Shown here in pieces: positions 34,901 to 44,800 of a DNA stretch of 64,000 nucleotides. Source of the DNA: Romanomermis culicivorax (taxonomy: Eukaryota; Nematoda; Enoplea; Mermithida; Mermithidae); contig CAWUHX010000073.1 of assembly GCA_963922205.1 (NCBI GenBank), forward strand, positions 1,054,001-1,118,000, given 5' to 3'. Numbering within the stretch: position 1 is the stretch's first letter; each line of letters begins with the position of its first letter. Made by a program: the position numbers and the translations under genes. The notes under the pieces are model-generated. The model was not told the DNA's origin and did not search any database. It saw nothing but the letters and a program-made list of their open reading frames with translations.

Positions 34901-36924
34901 TTGTTCTCTTGAGTTTCAGCTGATAGTTCCAAAGGATACAAAAAATTCACAGGTCGATTTATGACTGTTTTGTTTGGTAGTTCAATTAGTGCTGATCTTG
35001 TCTCTTTATCAGTGCTAGGATTCAGATGAACGATCTTTCCTAATTTCCACATTCCTCTGGGAATGTTTTCTGACTTAACTAGGACAATTTCATTGAGTTT
35101 TGGTTGCTTGTATGAATGAACTCTCGGTTCTCTGTGATACATTGCCGACTTTTCCCTCAAGCTTAATAAGTAGTCATCGGACCAGTTCTTCCAGAAACTG
35201 TCCAAAGTTTGTTGGCTAGCTTTCCAGTACTGAATTAGTGTCTCAGTGGAATTGAGATGGATTATGTGCTCAGGCTCATCATGATTTTCTTCATATAGTG
35301 GGATGCCAATTTCAGCTTTAGGAGTGATAAGATCAATTGGGCGTAGAACCTTTTGAGAATCGAAGTCATCAGGTGCATAGACCAGAGGTCGAGTATTAAT
35401 TACAGCTTCCACTTCAGGAAGAAGAGTAATGAACTGTTCAAAATTCAAAACTTGACGACCTATGCTTTTTCTTATAGCTTGTTTAACAAGTCCAACTAGT
35501 CGTTCATAGAAACCACCTTGCCATGGTGCATAATCTGTTATGAAGATCCACGATATTTTTTGTGAGGAAAAGTAGGAGATCACTGTTTCATCCCTATGTA
35601 GTTCGCTCCAAACATTGTCAATAACTTGTTTGGCAAGTTTAAATTGTGTGGCGTTGTCAGAAATAATCTTGTCTGGTTTGCCTCTTCGTGCAATGAATCT
35701 TCTTACGCAGTTCAAAAAAGTTTCAGTACTAAGATCTACAACGTGTTCCAAGTGAATAGCACGTGTTGTGAGACAAGTGAACAAACATATCCAAATTTTA
35801 GATTTTTCAACTGGATAGTATTTGATCCAAAGAGGTCCAAGATAATCAAGTCCAATGTATTGGAAGGTTTTAGACTGAACAACACGTTCTTTTGGGTATG
35901 GCGGAATCTTAGGCAGTTGATAAGGTCCAGAATTGTATCTCTTACAGATGAAACATAGTTTCAAGATACGCTGTACTTCTGTTCTTCCTTTAGGTATCCA
36001 ATAATGACGTCTGACTTCAGATAATGTGTGATTGACTCCAAAGTGCATCACTTTTCTATGTCTATCAAGAATGACAAGTTTGGAAAAAGCAGTTCTTCTT
36101 GGAATCAATATAGGAAATTTACTGTCCTCAGATAAATGAGCATTTTGCAATCTTCCATAACATCGTAAAACACCTTGCTTGTCCAAGTTGATCCCAAGAT
36201 TTTTGAAACTTGGTGGATTTTTCTTGTTCTCTTTGAGAGCCTTGATAAATTCTAGGTAACACAGTTTCTGTAGTTCTTTTACAATTGCAAACTCTGCTAA
36301 TTTAATTTCATCAGCAGATATTGGTCCATTGTTCCTCACATTTTCAAAGAGTTCTGTGATTTTTGGAAAACGAATGTGTTCTGGGTCATGTTCCAAGAAC
36401 TTATTCCATATTTTGATTTTCAAAAATCGTAAGGTATAAACCATACAGTTCAATGCTTTTTGCAATGATTGGAAACGAGTTAGATCTATAGTGGGTTCAT
36501 CCTGATCATCTGGCTCAACAACTAGCATAACTGATGTACTACTTTCTGTACAGATGTTCTCATTTTTAATGAGTATATTTTGAGGCCATTTTTCACTGTT
36601 CTCTTTCAACCATGTAGGCCCATACCACCACAAAGAGGATGTTTCAAGTTCAGTTGGAGAAAGTGTTCTAGTGGCTAGATCAGCAGGATTCTCATTACCT
36701 TTGACATGCCTAATCTTTATGTCAGATTGTTTTCTGATAACATTGAGTCGATTTTCTATGAAAGTGCCTTGTGGTTTAGTGGAATTAATCCAATGCAGAA
36801 CAATTTGTGAATCAGTGAACAGGAATTTTGAGGAAATAGGTTTTCCAATTTGATCTTCAACAAATTTTAGAGCTTTGATACCGATCACTGTTCCCAATAG
36901 TTCTAGACGAGGAATTGTTACATC
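31957..36924 (-). CDS. BEL pol C-terminal part (RNase H, integrase) fused to glycoprotein
   Basis: Residue numbers count from codon 1 at 36,897. The frame continues that of 40,491-36,925 after a TAA. Residues about 1-70 complete RNase H (LHWI, ENPADLATR). An H2C2 finger (about 285-330) precedes the integrase core with D351, D414 and E465 (LDYLGP, SDNATQF, GGFYERL). A DUF5641-type tail follows at about 580-680. From about 690 a signal-like hydrophobic segment opens a cysteine-rich ectodomain with an anchor near 1,030-1,055. A second signal-like segment (about 1,113-1,130) is followed by a second cysteine-rich ectodomain (CGCAACGCFTCSSAC) and a terminal anchor at about 1,597-1,626. The two-ectodomain layout matches phlebovirus Gn and Gc (class II fusion type). 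Glycoprotein in the same frame as integrase implies proteolytic release. Confidence 0.9.
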   Translation of the reverse strand, partial: DVTIPRLELLGTVIGIKALKFVEDQIGKPISSKFLFTDSQIVLHWINSTKPQGTFIENRLNVIRKQSDIKIRHVKGNENPADLATRTLSPTELETSSLWWYGPTWLKENSEKWPQNILIKNENICTESSTSVMLVVEPDDQDEPTIDLTRFQSLQKALNCMVYTLRFLKIKIWNKFLEHDPEHIRFPKITELFENVRNNGPISADEIKLAEFAIVKELQKLCYLEFIKALKENKKNPPSFKNLGINLDKQGVLRCYGRLQNAHLSEDSKFPILIPRRTAFSKLVILDRHRKVMHFGVNHTLSEVRRHYWIPKGRTEVQRILKLCFICKRYNSGPYQLPKIPPYPKERVVQSKTFQYIGLDYLGPLWIKYYPVEKSKIWICLFTCLTTRAIHLEHVVDLSTETFLNCVRRFIARRGKPDKIISDNATQFKLAKQVIDNVWSELHRDETVISYFSSQKISWIFITDYAPWQGGFYERLVGLVKQAIRKSIGRQVLNFEQFITLLPEVEAVINTRPLVYAPDDFDSQKVLRPIDLITPKAEIGIPLYEENHDEPEHIIHLNSTETLIQYWKASQQTLDSFWKNWSDDYLLSLREKSAMYHREPRVHSYKQPKLNEIVLVKSENIPRGMWKLGKIVHLNPSTDKETRSALIELPNKTVINRPVNFLYPLELSAETQENNDVQNGEHDETVSFVHEPPLVNHIKFSTPITLTMITLFFLSCSRIASATIALKYQCKDFSFKNIMYSQNCVQSGIVVQKFRNNFLCYSKVSRPSGHLSSNGRCGPECKCPSWAADCSHYIGIEPKITGIRSQILALAKPIVCSFTKDPNCDPNPIHTSLYQIELFDKSLHFVKELQIIYIAPDVQNYSCFGEGAATDTIGTPDFCKNHKCNNEHGTKFCLYPQSEITKFVNEDGEIPIKSWGVVPVIIFRSKSQSKGTGNSACVNCSMNCVQGGVELFLEDHVNLVEICSQPFCYKISHPKTSESIQFPKEIVIKPHEFEAKIWSSGFLSKVISVHCISAPYCEMIKCYLCSDMLYNPQCAPKLVLILVLIMIYIVLGILYYLIRTVKPLCTLVKCLYKLIIKMLKHLYYALCRLIRQTTIEAQSTTSLSNENWSSSLSFRPASGHYSFSIVLIVVFIFDQCSSCTDVVSLTAQNFHCLRTHNGSQDCTLSETTQLSLVPQGQETCLMIHNELNEPLGTISLEVKKISLECQVKNEYFTRSFTMHIQSSKRCYPMGSCYGEKCVPVTLNSKISELDDEANKYPGFTYCAESCGCAACGCFTCSSACLFYRTYAKPASNKIFELFSCPIWNYKIDLIITVNMQEESYSHSFSMKPGVPVEWQNLRFVIPSISSPPVPILGSQFLTDAHRTVRVKASASGQPVSGTIGQLQCSSKEKAQYFDCYLPQDVCNCQAQETRASCSCTEHILENLFESENLLPLIMEGISITGQGTQIEAEYNKHTALQIQVTMEGFHLRTSVNKNKCVIKAQEFSGCYNCLSGAKLIYTCTTDFGQALAHVTCGKSIFSTVCTEKGTSYHVVLNFDHAHVNETCKVLCPSGESEFYISGTLIFIAKYELNKISNVITSVNNVTHGGTQEADFFFILSSLFAQNWMTLLTIIGCFLFLLPCLLKVSPLLLMVCMNFRFIPTRKETMNPINSFHSKQI

Positions 36925-39900
36925 TTAGGTTGGCGCAAGCCTTGATTTAGCAAAAGCTAAGTGTGTACTTACAGTTCCGTTAAGAGAAATAGATTTTAGA
37001 TAAACACATGTTGCATAAGCCGATTTTGATGCATCTGTAAAAGCGATTAAGTAGTACTGTACATTTAGTTCGATGTCAAGAGTGATCAGTCGATTCAAAA
37101 GAAAAATATTGCATGAACTCCAGTCACTCCTTATTTGAATCCATTTCTGGTCAAGTTCTGGTGGAAGAATTTCGTCCCATGACAAGTTATGTTTCCACAA
37201 ATCTTGTAAAAATAACTTTCCTGATAATAGTACAGGTGACAAGAGTCCAAGTGGATCGAATGTGCTGGCTACTTGCCGTAAAACTTCTCTTTTAGAAAGC
37301 TGAGCAACTGTAATTGATGAATCAAATTTGAGTTCAACTTTAAGTATGTCCGTTATTGTGTCCCATGTTATTCCTAAAACCTTCGCTTCTGTGTCATTGC
37401 TACGATCTTTCAGTTCCATTCTGTCCAAAAAAGATTTTGAGTTTGAATTCCATTCTCTCAAGTTCATACTAGCTTGACTAAAGAGTTCCTTTGTTTCATG
37501 ATAAATGTTCAAAGCTTCTTCATCTGTTTTGGCTCCAACAATTAAATTATCAACATAAAGATTCTGATGAAGCTGTTTAGTGATCTCACTTTGTTTTTGG
37601 TTCAAATGATATTTGAGCGTGGCATTTAATAAAAATGGACTAGAAATTACCCCAAAAGGGACTCTAGAAAAACAATAAATTTGAACATTGTTCTCCAGTC
37701 TGGAAATACTAGGATCTTTGAGCCACAAAAATCGAGTAACATCTCTATCTTGTTCATGTAGAGCTATTTGCAAGAATGCTTTCTCAATGTCAGCTACAAT
37801 TGCAATACGACTCATTCTGAATCTGATCAGCAGTCCACAGAGATCTGGTAAAAGTATCGGTCCTCTGTACAGACAATCATTAAGTGATTTGTCGTTCTTA
37901 GTTATCCTTGCTGATGCATCATAAACAATGCGAACTTTCGTAGTAGATTTCTGAGGTGTGATAACTGGGTGATGGGGTAGATAATGTTTCAAATTATTTG
38001 TTTCACAATCAACTTTCTCAATAATGTTTTTAGATAGCTGTTCTTGGATGATCTGATTGTACTTGTTTAATAGATCTGGATTCCTTTGGAAACGTTTCAA
38101 AATTGAATTCAATCGTCCAAAACATAATCCATAGTTGTCCTTGAGTTCTGGGTGATTATGTTTCCATGGCCAACTGACATGATATCGCTTATTTATGAAA
38201 TTGATAGTTCTATTGAAACTATCGAGTGCCATGTCATCATCTGTGATGTGAGGATTGTCCTTGATACCTATTGTTTCTAAATTCCAAAAAAGTTCCAAGT
38301 TTTTAACATCAAATCGAGCTTCATCATTAATTTCATCAGAAACTACAACTTGTTTATTATTTCCTAAAGGTCCACTGTCATTGATCCGAACTGTGAAAGA
38401 CTGATAAGTTTGTTTTCCTGAGAAAACCATTCCTACTGATGTTGGGATGGCGTAAAGACCAGACGGAAGTTGAAAAATGGAATCTTTGTTAATGAATTCC
38501 CAAAAGTAATCCATTCCAATAAGAATATCAGGCTTGATCACAGTGTTTGAAATAAAATGTTCTGGAGGGTCCTCAGAATAATTATTCAATTCAAGCTCCC
38601 AAATATCTTCAGTTCGTAGTTTAGAGACATTCATAGCTTCAGTGATCATTGGTACAGATGATGCGTAGATTTCTTTGATAGAATTATCTTTCAAGAGTAA
38701 TCCAAAATTTACTATTCTACTGTGAATATACTGCGGTTTTTTCGATGCAAAGGTGTTCACTGAAATAAGTTCCTTATCAATATCATTGAGTGACAACCTT
38801 GCTGAAAGAGCATTAGTAACGAATGTTTTTTGACTACCTGAATCAAAAAATGCATATACTTCGTTAAAGTCAGAATCTTTGTTCAAATTCATCACCTTCA
38901 CTTTTGTTATCATCAGTGATATGTTCGTAGTTGAATTAGCACTAGTCATTACTACACTGTGGTTATCAGGATGTACTGTTTGACTGTTAATGCCTAGTGA
39001 CTGTTCTTCTGTGTTTGTGGGATTAAAATCGCTTACTACAAAATGATTCTCAGAGGATGATGCAGGTTCAAGTTGAATGTTGACATTATCCACTGAATGT
39101 TCAAATGTTTTTGGACACATTGCTCGATTGTGATTACCCCTACAATATATACAGGGTCTAGTTGCTTGGCATGAACTAGCCATATGTCCAGTTCTCAGAC
39201 AACGAAAACAAAGTTTTTGTTCTTGAACCTTCGTTTTCCTTGATTGAACAGTACTAAAAGTTATGCACTGATCACTGTAATGGTTTCCATGACAAAACGC
39301 ACATACAATTCTGTTCTGTGTCCGCGACTGATTTGGATTTCTTTGTACATTTGTGGACAAGAAAGCATCTGTGGATGGACCTTGTGGCTGACTTTGGAAA
39401 CGGACATGTGGTCTCTGTTCAGTTTCTCGAGAACTACAAGTGACTGATATTTGATACGCCTCTTCTCTTACGGAAATAATATCATGCAGATTTTTGAGAA
39501 GCTTGTTCATTTCCCATTTTTCGGATGATGGCTTAAGTTTTCCAAGTTCAATGAGTATGGAACTGGGTAATTTTTCGAGAATGAGCATTATGAGTGTAGG
39601 TTGATCGAGGTCTTCTCCAATGGAACCTAACTGTCGACAAATTCGTTCAATTGATTCCAGACAGTGCCGAAGATCTGTTGTTTGATTAGAGGAAGGAGGA
39701 ATTTTCCGAAGATCAGAGTACAAATATCTTTTGATCACATTGGGATCGCCAAATCTTTTCTTAAGAATATCGAGTGCAATTTGATAATTGGAATTTGTCA
39801 CTGATATACCTTCGATAGCTTTGTACGCTGTTCCTCTTAATGTGCTAATTAAATAGTTGAATTTTTGAACTGGAGAAATGCTTTGTGAGTGCACGGAGGA

Positions 39901-40491
39901 TTCAAATGAATCCCAATATTCAGTCCACTTTAAAGGATCACCATGATACAACGAAAGTTGTAGTTTAGGCAGATGAATTGTTGTTTGAGGAAGATCAAAT
40001 GTACTTATTAGAGGTGTCTGTAAAGACATGGCTCCATTCATCATTGTGGGAACAGTTGGAGATCGTGTTCTGTTGATTACATCTCTTAATTCAATGAGTT
40101 TTGATTCTAAGTTCATAATCACGTCTAAACCATGGGCAATGTTTTCCAAAAAATTATCGCTGTTTTTGGTCCAGAGTTCGTACAGAGAAACTTCATGTAC
40201 AAGCTGATCTTTTGGTAGCTGTTTCTGTAAATTGTACCATTCTTTATTCTGTTCAGAAAGTATGTCCACTGTAGATTTGATACGTTTAATGAAATTGTCA
40301 ACTATCAGACTTAAACTTTCTAAATGAGGCAAGTTCTCCAGTTGTTTTGTTCTATCATTCTCAATCACAAATGAAATATTTGTGCCTTGGAGTTCTGTCA
40401 AGCAGTTCTGAAGTCGTTTTTGATTAACTAAAATGTTCTGTCTGATGGGACCGGAGCATGATACAAAACCTTGAGATGTAGGATCTGTCAT
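36925..40491 (-). CDS. BEL Gag-protease-reverse transcriptase polyprotein
   Basis: The ATG is at 40,491 and the frame stays open for 1,188 codons. Residues about 170-330 are the DUF1759-type Gag of BEL/Pao elements. Three CCHC-like knuckles lie at about 397-460 (CAFCHGNH, CFRCLRTGHMASSC, CIYCRGNH). A DUF1758-type aspartic protease follows with DSGSQKTF (D550) and a later LIGMDYFWEF block. RT has VADIEKAFLQI, VPFGVISSPF and a YVDN box at 979-982, where most RTs have YVDD. The TAA at 36,925-36,927 falls within RNase H, between APT and the conserved DVTIPRLEL block, so it is a single nonsense change, not a natural end. A 226-bp leader separates the ATG from the 5' LTR. Confidence 0.9.
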   Translation of the reverse strand: MTDPTSQGFVSCSGPIRQNILVNQKRLQNCLTELQGTNISFVIENDRTKQLENLPHLESLSLIVDNFIKRIKSTVDILSEQNKEWYNLQKQLPKDQLVHEVSLYELWTKNSDNFLENIAHGLDVIMNLESKLIELRDVINRTRSPTVPTMMNGAMSLQTPLISTFDLPQTTIHLPKLQLSLYHGDPLKWTEYWDSFESSVHSQSISPVQKFNYLISTLRGTAYKAIEGISVTNSNYQIALDILKKRFGDPNVIKRYLYSDLRKIPPSSNQTTDLRHCLESIERICRQLGSIGEDLDQPTLIMLILEKLPSSILIELGKLKPSSEKWEMNKLLKNLHDIISVREEAYQISVTCSSRETEQRPHVRFQSQPQGPSTDAFLSTNVQRNPNQSRTQNRIVCAFCHGNHYSDQCITFSTVQSRKTKVQEQKLCFRCLRTGHMASSCQATRPCIYCRGNHNRAMCPKTFEHSVDNVNIQLEPASSSENHFVVSDFNPTNTEEQSLGINSQTVHPDNHSVVMTSANSTTNISLMITKVKVMNLNKDSDFNEVYAFFDSGSQKTFVTNALSARLSLNDIDKELISVNTFASKKPQYIHSRIVNFGLLLKDNSIKEIYASSVPMITEAMNVSKLRTEDIWELELNNYSEDPPEHFISNTVIKPDILIGMDYFWEFINKDSIFQLPSGLYAIPTSVGMVFSGKQTYQSFTVRINDSGPLGNNKQVVVSDEINDEARFDVKNLELFWNLETIGIKDNPHITDDDMALDSFNRTINFINKRYHVSWPWKHNHPELKDNYGLCFGRLNSILKRFQRNPDLLNKYNQIIQEQLSKNIIEKVDCETNNLKHYLPHHPVITPQKSTTKVRIVYDASARITKNDKSLNDCLYRGPILLPDLCGLLIRFRMSRIAIVADIEKAFLQIALHEQDRDVTRFLWLKDPSISRLENNVQIYCFSRVPFGVISSPFLLNATLKYHLNQKQSEITKQLHQNLYVDNLIVGAKTDEEALNIYHETKELFSQASMNLREWNSNSKSFLDRMELKDRSNDTEAKVLGITWDTITDILKVELKFDSSITVAQLSKREVLRQVASTFDPLGLLSPVLLSGKLFLQDLWKHNLSWDEILPPELDQKWIQIRSDWSSCNIFLLNRLITLDIELNVQYYLIAFTDASKSAYATCVYLKSISLNGTVSTHLAFAKSRLAPT

Positions 40492-40694
40492 CTTTACTAG
40501 TGTAAAAAAATTGAAAGTACCTTGTCAACGTCGTAAAATCCAAGAAAATGGCGAAATGTTGTCGGAATAACAGTAATAAAAATAATAAATCCGTCGGTTT
40601 TGCTGAATTGAGAAAGAATGTAAAATGTTGAATGGAAACTTTGAGCAATCAAGACTTAAAACTATGATCTGTATTGATCTACGAATTTTGTGTT

Positions 40695-40717
40695 CCTTGG
40701 CAGAATCACCAATTTTC
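40695..40717 (-). promoter_or_regulatory. Candidate primer-binding region of the BEL element
   Basis: In element orientation the bases following the 5' LTR are GAAAATTGGTGATTCTGCCAAG. A TGG lies seven bases from the LTR end, so TGGTGATTCTGCC is a possible primer-binding site. I could not assign the tRNA. Confidence 0.35.
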
Positions 40718-41169
40718 TGTAGCAAAAAGTCTGTTATTTTTACCACAGAAAGAGAAATGTACGAAAAAACTCTGGCAGCTTGTATAGCTGGTCTGAGATT
40801 TTACCTTATTTGAGCTCTGTTGGCTCAATGTTATGCTCCTACCTGGAAAAATATGTGTACTGATTGACGCACTGTTTCTTTGTACTATAAAAAATACCTA
40901 CTGTTCTAACGGAGGCCACAAATCTGTATAAAAACTCACCGATAAACTTTTAATAAACCTGTAACTGTAATACCAAAGTTTTCCGTCTAAGAAAAAGCAT
41001 TATATAACACAAGAAACGTGATACATGATTATGAGTAATGTGCCATGAAAAAAGTTACAAAAAATAAGAACACAAAAGAAAGGTTAAACATTGAATAATA
41101 AATTTCATAAAATATTTCTTGAAGTTCAAATAATAATTAATCAACGAAAAAATCGCGTAATTCGCGACA
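40718..41169 (-). repeat. 5' LTR of the BEL element (right copy)
   Basis: This 452-bp partner of 30,228-30,679 has the same terminal hexamers. It drives transcription leftwards into the ORF that starts at 40,491. Confidence 0.95.
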
Positions 41170-41174
41170 CCAAG
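41170..41174 (+). repeat. 5-bp target duplication of the BEL insertion (right)
   Basis: CCAAG is identical to 30,223-30,227. Confidence 0.95.
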
Positions 41175-41855
41175 AAATACCCGCATTTGCCGTGGACTCT
41201 GCTCAACGAGCCATCGCATGTCGAAGCGCTCACGGCCGCCGACGTCGTGCTTGCAGCACCCGTCTCAATGCGACTCTTACGACCCGACGTCGCCCGACGG
41301 GAACTCGAGTTCATTGCCAATGGGACTATCACCATCTCGCCCGTCGAGAAGTTCTTATTGGACGGGGAGCCATCCTCGCCTTCAGTCGATGCCGTCTGCC
41401 GAGCAGTCGAACAGGCCAGTCGGATCCTCCTGCCTGCTGCGGCCGCTACATCACCGGCAGCAGCGCCACCTGTTGCCGCGACATCGCCAACGAAAATGGA
41501 CATTACTGCTTCCTCGCCCCCGGCCAAGGAACCCGCAAATGATCCTACACCGCGGGCAACAGCCCAACATACATCGTCGGCAACAGCCCAAGTCAAATCG
41601 CCGGCACCAGCCCAAACGACATCTCCGACCGCTGCGACCAAGTCGCCCGTCGTCGAACACATGGCCGTCGACGAGACCTTACGTCCGGTTAACGAAGATG
41701 TCAGCATCGTTGAGGAATCCCCGTTCCCAACGGCAGTCGCCCCACGGTCACCAAAAATCGGTATCCTCCGTGAAATCCACCCATGCGGTGGATTGGTCCT
41801 CGATTTCCCCGGCCAGGAACCAATCTCGTCCGACAGCGACGAAGAAGAAATCTGA
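41175..41855 (+). CDS. Gag-tail or linker ORF of the young gypsy element
   Basis: The frame is open from the BEL insertion point to TGA at 41,853-41,855. It starts with a compact segment ([19 protein letters not shown]) and continues as an Ala/Pro/Thr-rich low-complexity tract with short repeats (ATAQ, KSPAPAQ). It ends in an acidic tail (SSDSDEEE). Upstream it lines up in frame with the segment open from 30,117. The env-pol ORF overlaps it in the +1 frame, so a +1 frameshift or a spliced message is needed to pass from this product to the glycoprotein. No enzymatic domain was recognised. Confidence 0.6.
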   Translation, partial: KYPHLPWTLLNEPSHVEALTAADVVLAAPVSMRLLRPDVARRELEFIANGTITISPVEKFLLDGEPSSPSVDAVCRAVEQASRILLPAAAATSPAAAPPVAATSPTKMDITASSPPAKEPANDPTPRATAQHTSSATAQVKSPAPAQTTSPTAATKSPVVEHMAVDETLRPVNEDVSIVEESPFPTAVAPRSPKIGILREIHPCGGLVLDFPGQEPISSDSDEEEI

Positions 41856-44800
41856 CACTGCCCCTCAGGCCAGATTTGTGAAATTGAGTGAACACTTACA
41901 AATTACGTTTGTACAGTTGTTTTTGACAATAAAATTGACCTTGGTAGCATCACTGTTTCTAGGGGTGAGTTTGTCAGCACCGGCGGCTCAGTATCAATTT
42001 TGCGGTCTCTCAAGAAGCGGACATCCACTTGAGTTACCCCAGCGTGTAGAGTGTAAACCACCGCAATCTTCATGGAGCCCGCGGCGCATGAATGTTACCG
42101 TGTATGTCCCTAGCTCAGACCCGATTACAGCCACAGCGTGGAAATGCACATTGCGCTCCCGCAAAGTCTGCACCAACACTGGTTTCTTCGGCTCTAGGGG
42201 CATCACTGCAGACGTCATCACCACTCAGCACTTAGCGCCTGCGGCATGCACGCTAGCACATCGCACTAAGATGTTTGGTTCACAAAAACTTGTCGGCGTC
42301 CGCCCTGGCTTTTATAGCACAAACCAAACATTGGAAGTGATGTACGAATGGTGCTGCAGCGACGTCTGCAAGACAGTGACTAACCTCTTCATCGAGGAGG
42401 GACAAGTCGCTTCGTGGGACGGCACTACGGCCCTAAGCACCTTAGGCGATGTAGGTGGATGCAGTCCCACCGCAGGCCAGTGCACTACTCTAGACGGGGT
42501 CATTGTCTGGCCTGCAAAAAACTTCACGGCGCGGTGTCATTATCACCCCAAGGGAAATTACACTGCGTCCATGTCAGGGAACCACGTCATCATCGATGAT
42601 CTACAGGTTGCCCTCAAGATCCCGGGAAACTCCCGCGTCTTCCAACTGTGCCCAGAACTACATTCCACCACAGTCCGGATGGATCAGGGTCTTCTCCTTC
42701 GCATCCACGGGAGATACAATTTGACCCAAAACTTGTTCAGAGTGGCAACGGACAGCTGTCCGGATCCTGTCAATGCCAAACTGAACTATCTGGCTCAGCA
42801 GATCAAGGAGTCGGAAATTAACGGTTTCCGGTTCACGTGGCTTGAGCTTTGCTCTCACGCTCAATGCTATCTTGATCTGACTTGGCAGTTGCTTCGCTTT
42901 GACCCCACCCTGGGTGCCCAGGCATTCCTCCAGAGGAATGACCTGACGGCGGAATTCACAGGCGATGCGCTGACAATATGGCCGTGTCAGAAGGTCAACG
43001 CCACCTACGTTTACCACTCGTACCAGGTGGGGAACGTTTGCTACAAGTACTTACCTGTACAGGTTGGCGGCACCATCTACTTCGCCACCCCCGGTGGCCC
43101 GGATCTCATTAAATCTAGCCCAATTGTGCCGTGTCATCACCACTTTACCGGGATTCTCCGAAATCGCTCGGGCTGGTTTACTGAGTCTGGCGCGGTCCAT
43201 GTGAGCCACATCCCACTGGAACTCTTCTGGAAGCAGCGTTTCAACATCACTCACTTTGAGGCACCGGCGCTCTTCCATGACCAGTTGGCGATGACCCCTT
43301 CAAACTTTGCCTTCTTTAAACAGTACGTTTACAAGACTGAGCAAATTGAAGCGGTACTCAACCGGCTGGTAAACTTTACCGCTGGTCTATCCCTGCAACC
43401 AGACGCCATTTACCAGGCCTTTGCAGGGGTAGGAACCGACATCAAGGCCTCTCTGGAAGGTGTCAGTTTGGCAGCAAACCATGTTATTACGGGTCAACAA
43501 CACACCCTCGCCCAGGGCTTGCATGCTGTCCTGAGCGGGCCGGTCCAGTTGATCTTTAACATCCTAATTACCCTGACAGTGCTGATCGGTGCCGGATACC
43601 TTGCCTATCTTGGTGTATCTTATTATCTCAGCTACCGTCTGCGGAGCAAACAGGTCAGGTTTGTTAGCCGTTTCTCCCCGTTGGGTCTTTACCGCAAAGT
43701 CCAACGCTGGATCGGTTTTCACTACTTGCAAAACGATGTACCCTCCCAGCTTGACCGAATCACACCGTGTTTCTTCGTGCTGCTGGATACCAAGGAAACT
43801 CCTGCTTTCCTTGACACGGGTTGCCCACGCACTATCATTAGCCAACGTCTTCATAAGGCCTTGGCTAAAGAAAGTCCAAAGGCGGTCATGGCGTTCCAGC
43901 AACATCATGACTTTAACCCATTGATGAGCATCAATGGTAAAGCCGTTCATACCATCCTTTCGGGACCATATGAAATCATGTTGCCCGGAAACCGCCAGCC
44001 GAACACACGGATCGATATACATCTCCATGTGTGCAAGACTACGTCTCCCTTTTGGGCACCTGTTGACCTCATACTCGGACTGGACTTCTTAGAACAGTTC
44101 AAGAACATTATGTTTGACTACCAACGTAATGTTTGTCCGCTGGACGCGGTAGAATTACCCCTCCTGCTGACCACGCCAGAGATTGACCAGATCGACCCCT
44201 GGTGGGAGAACACCCGTGCTCTCTTGCGAAACTCACACAGGTCGGGATCACGATCGCGGTCCAGGGCTTCGTCCATCTCTCGGCCACACTCACGGGCCTC
44301 CTCAGTTGCCTCATCACGTGGGTCAACTAGAGGATCCCGGGCCTCTTCTAGACGGGCAAGTCGTCATCTGTCGACCTTGCACGGGTCAGGTTGCCCTCGA
44401 CCTCCGCCTGGAACCTCTCCAGTCACGCTAGAGAAAGGCCGATACCGTGAGCCAAGTGATTCAGATGCTCCGGCATCACCCGTGCCAAACGCGCCTCCGC
44501 TATCGGACACCGAGATTGAATCACTAGGAGCTACTCAGAGTCCGAAGGATCACTCAGACCACGTACTAACGGTGCAGGATGAGTCCACCCTTCTAAATGA
44601 CCCGGAACCCTCCGTCGGATACGCTCTAGTAGGTCTACTACGTCGTACGGGACTGCCGATTCCAAAGCGGTCCGGTAAGACCAAACACGATAGTAGTGCC
44701 ACCACACCTGATTCCGGTCATGTGGTCACTGCTTTTTACCCAAATGATATTCAGACACCCCATATCAGAGTTCTCCTCAACAACTGGGTAGAAGCAAAGG

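Larger units (their letters stand above)
30228..41169 (-). mobile_element. BEL/Pao retrotransposon with phlebovirus-type glycoprotein, nested
   Basis: Two 452-bp LTRs (30,228-30,679 and 40,718-41,169) flank a minus-strand element of 10,942 bp, bounded by the CCAAG duplication. Its coding order is Gag, aspartic protease, reverse transcriptase, RNase H, integrase and glycoprotein in a single frame from 40,491 to 31,957, interrupted only by a TAA at 36,925-36,927. Two further small ORFs precede the 3' LTR. The DUF1759-type Gag, DUF1758-type protease and DUF5641-type integrase tail are diagnostic of BEL/Pao. The LTRs differ at eight positions by eye. Confidence 0.95.

Noticed and set aside
37547..37557. 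YVDN in the BEL reverse transcriptase as an inactivating mutation
   Set aside because: From general knowledge of BEL/Pao enzymes, the second aspartate position varies within this superfamily. I do not treat it as damage without sibling copies.
41218..41890. First ~200 residues of the 2,411-codon ORF as a real N-terminal domain
   Set aside because: This part is Arg/Pro/Ser/Gln-rich and exactly overlaps the better-looking linker ORF in another frame. It is more likely a shadow frame before the signal peptide.
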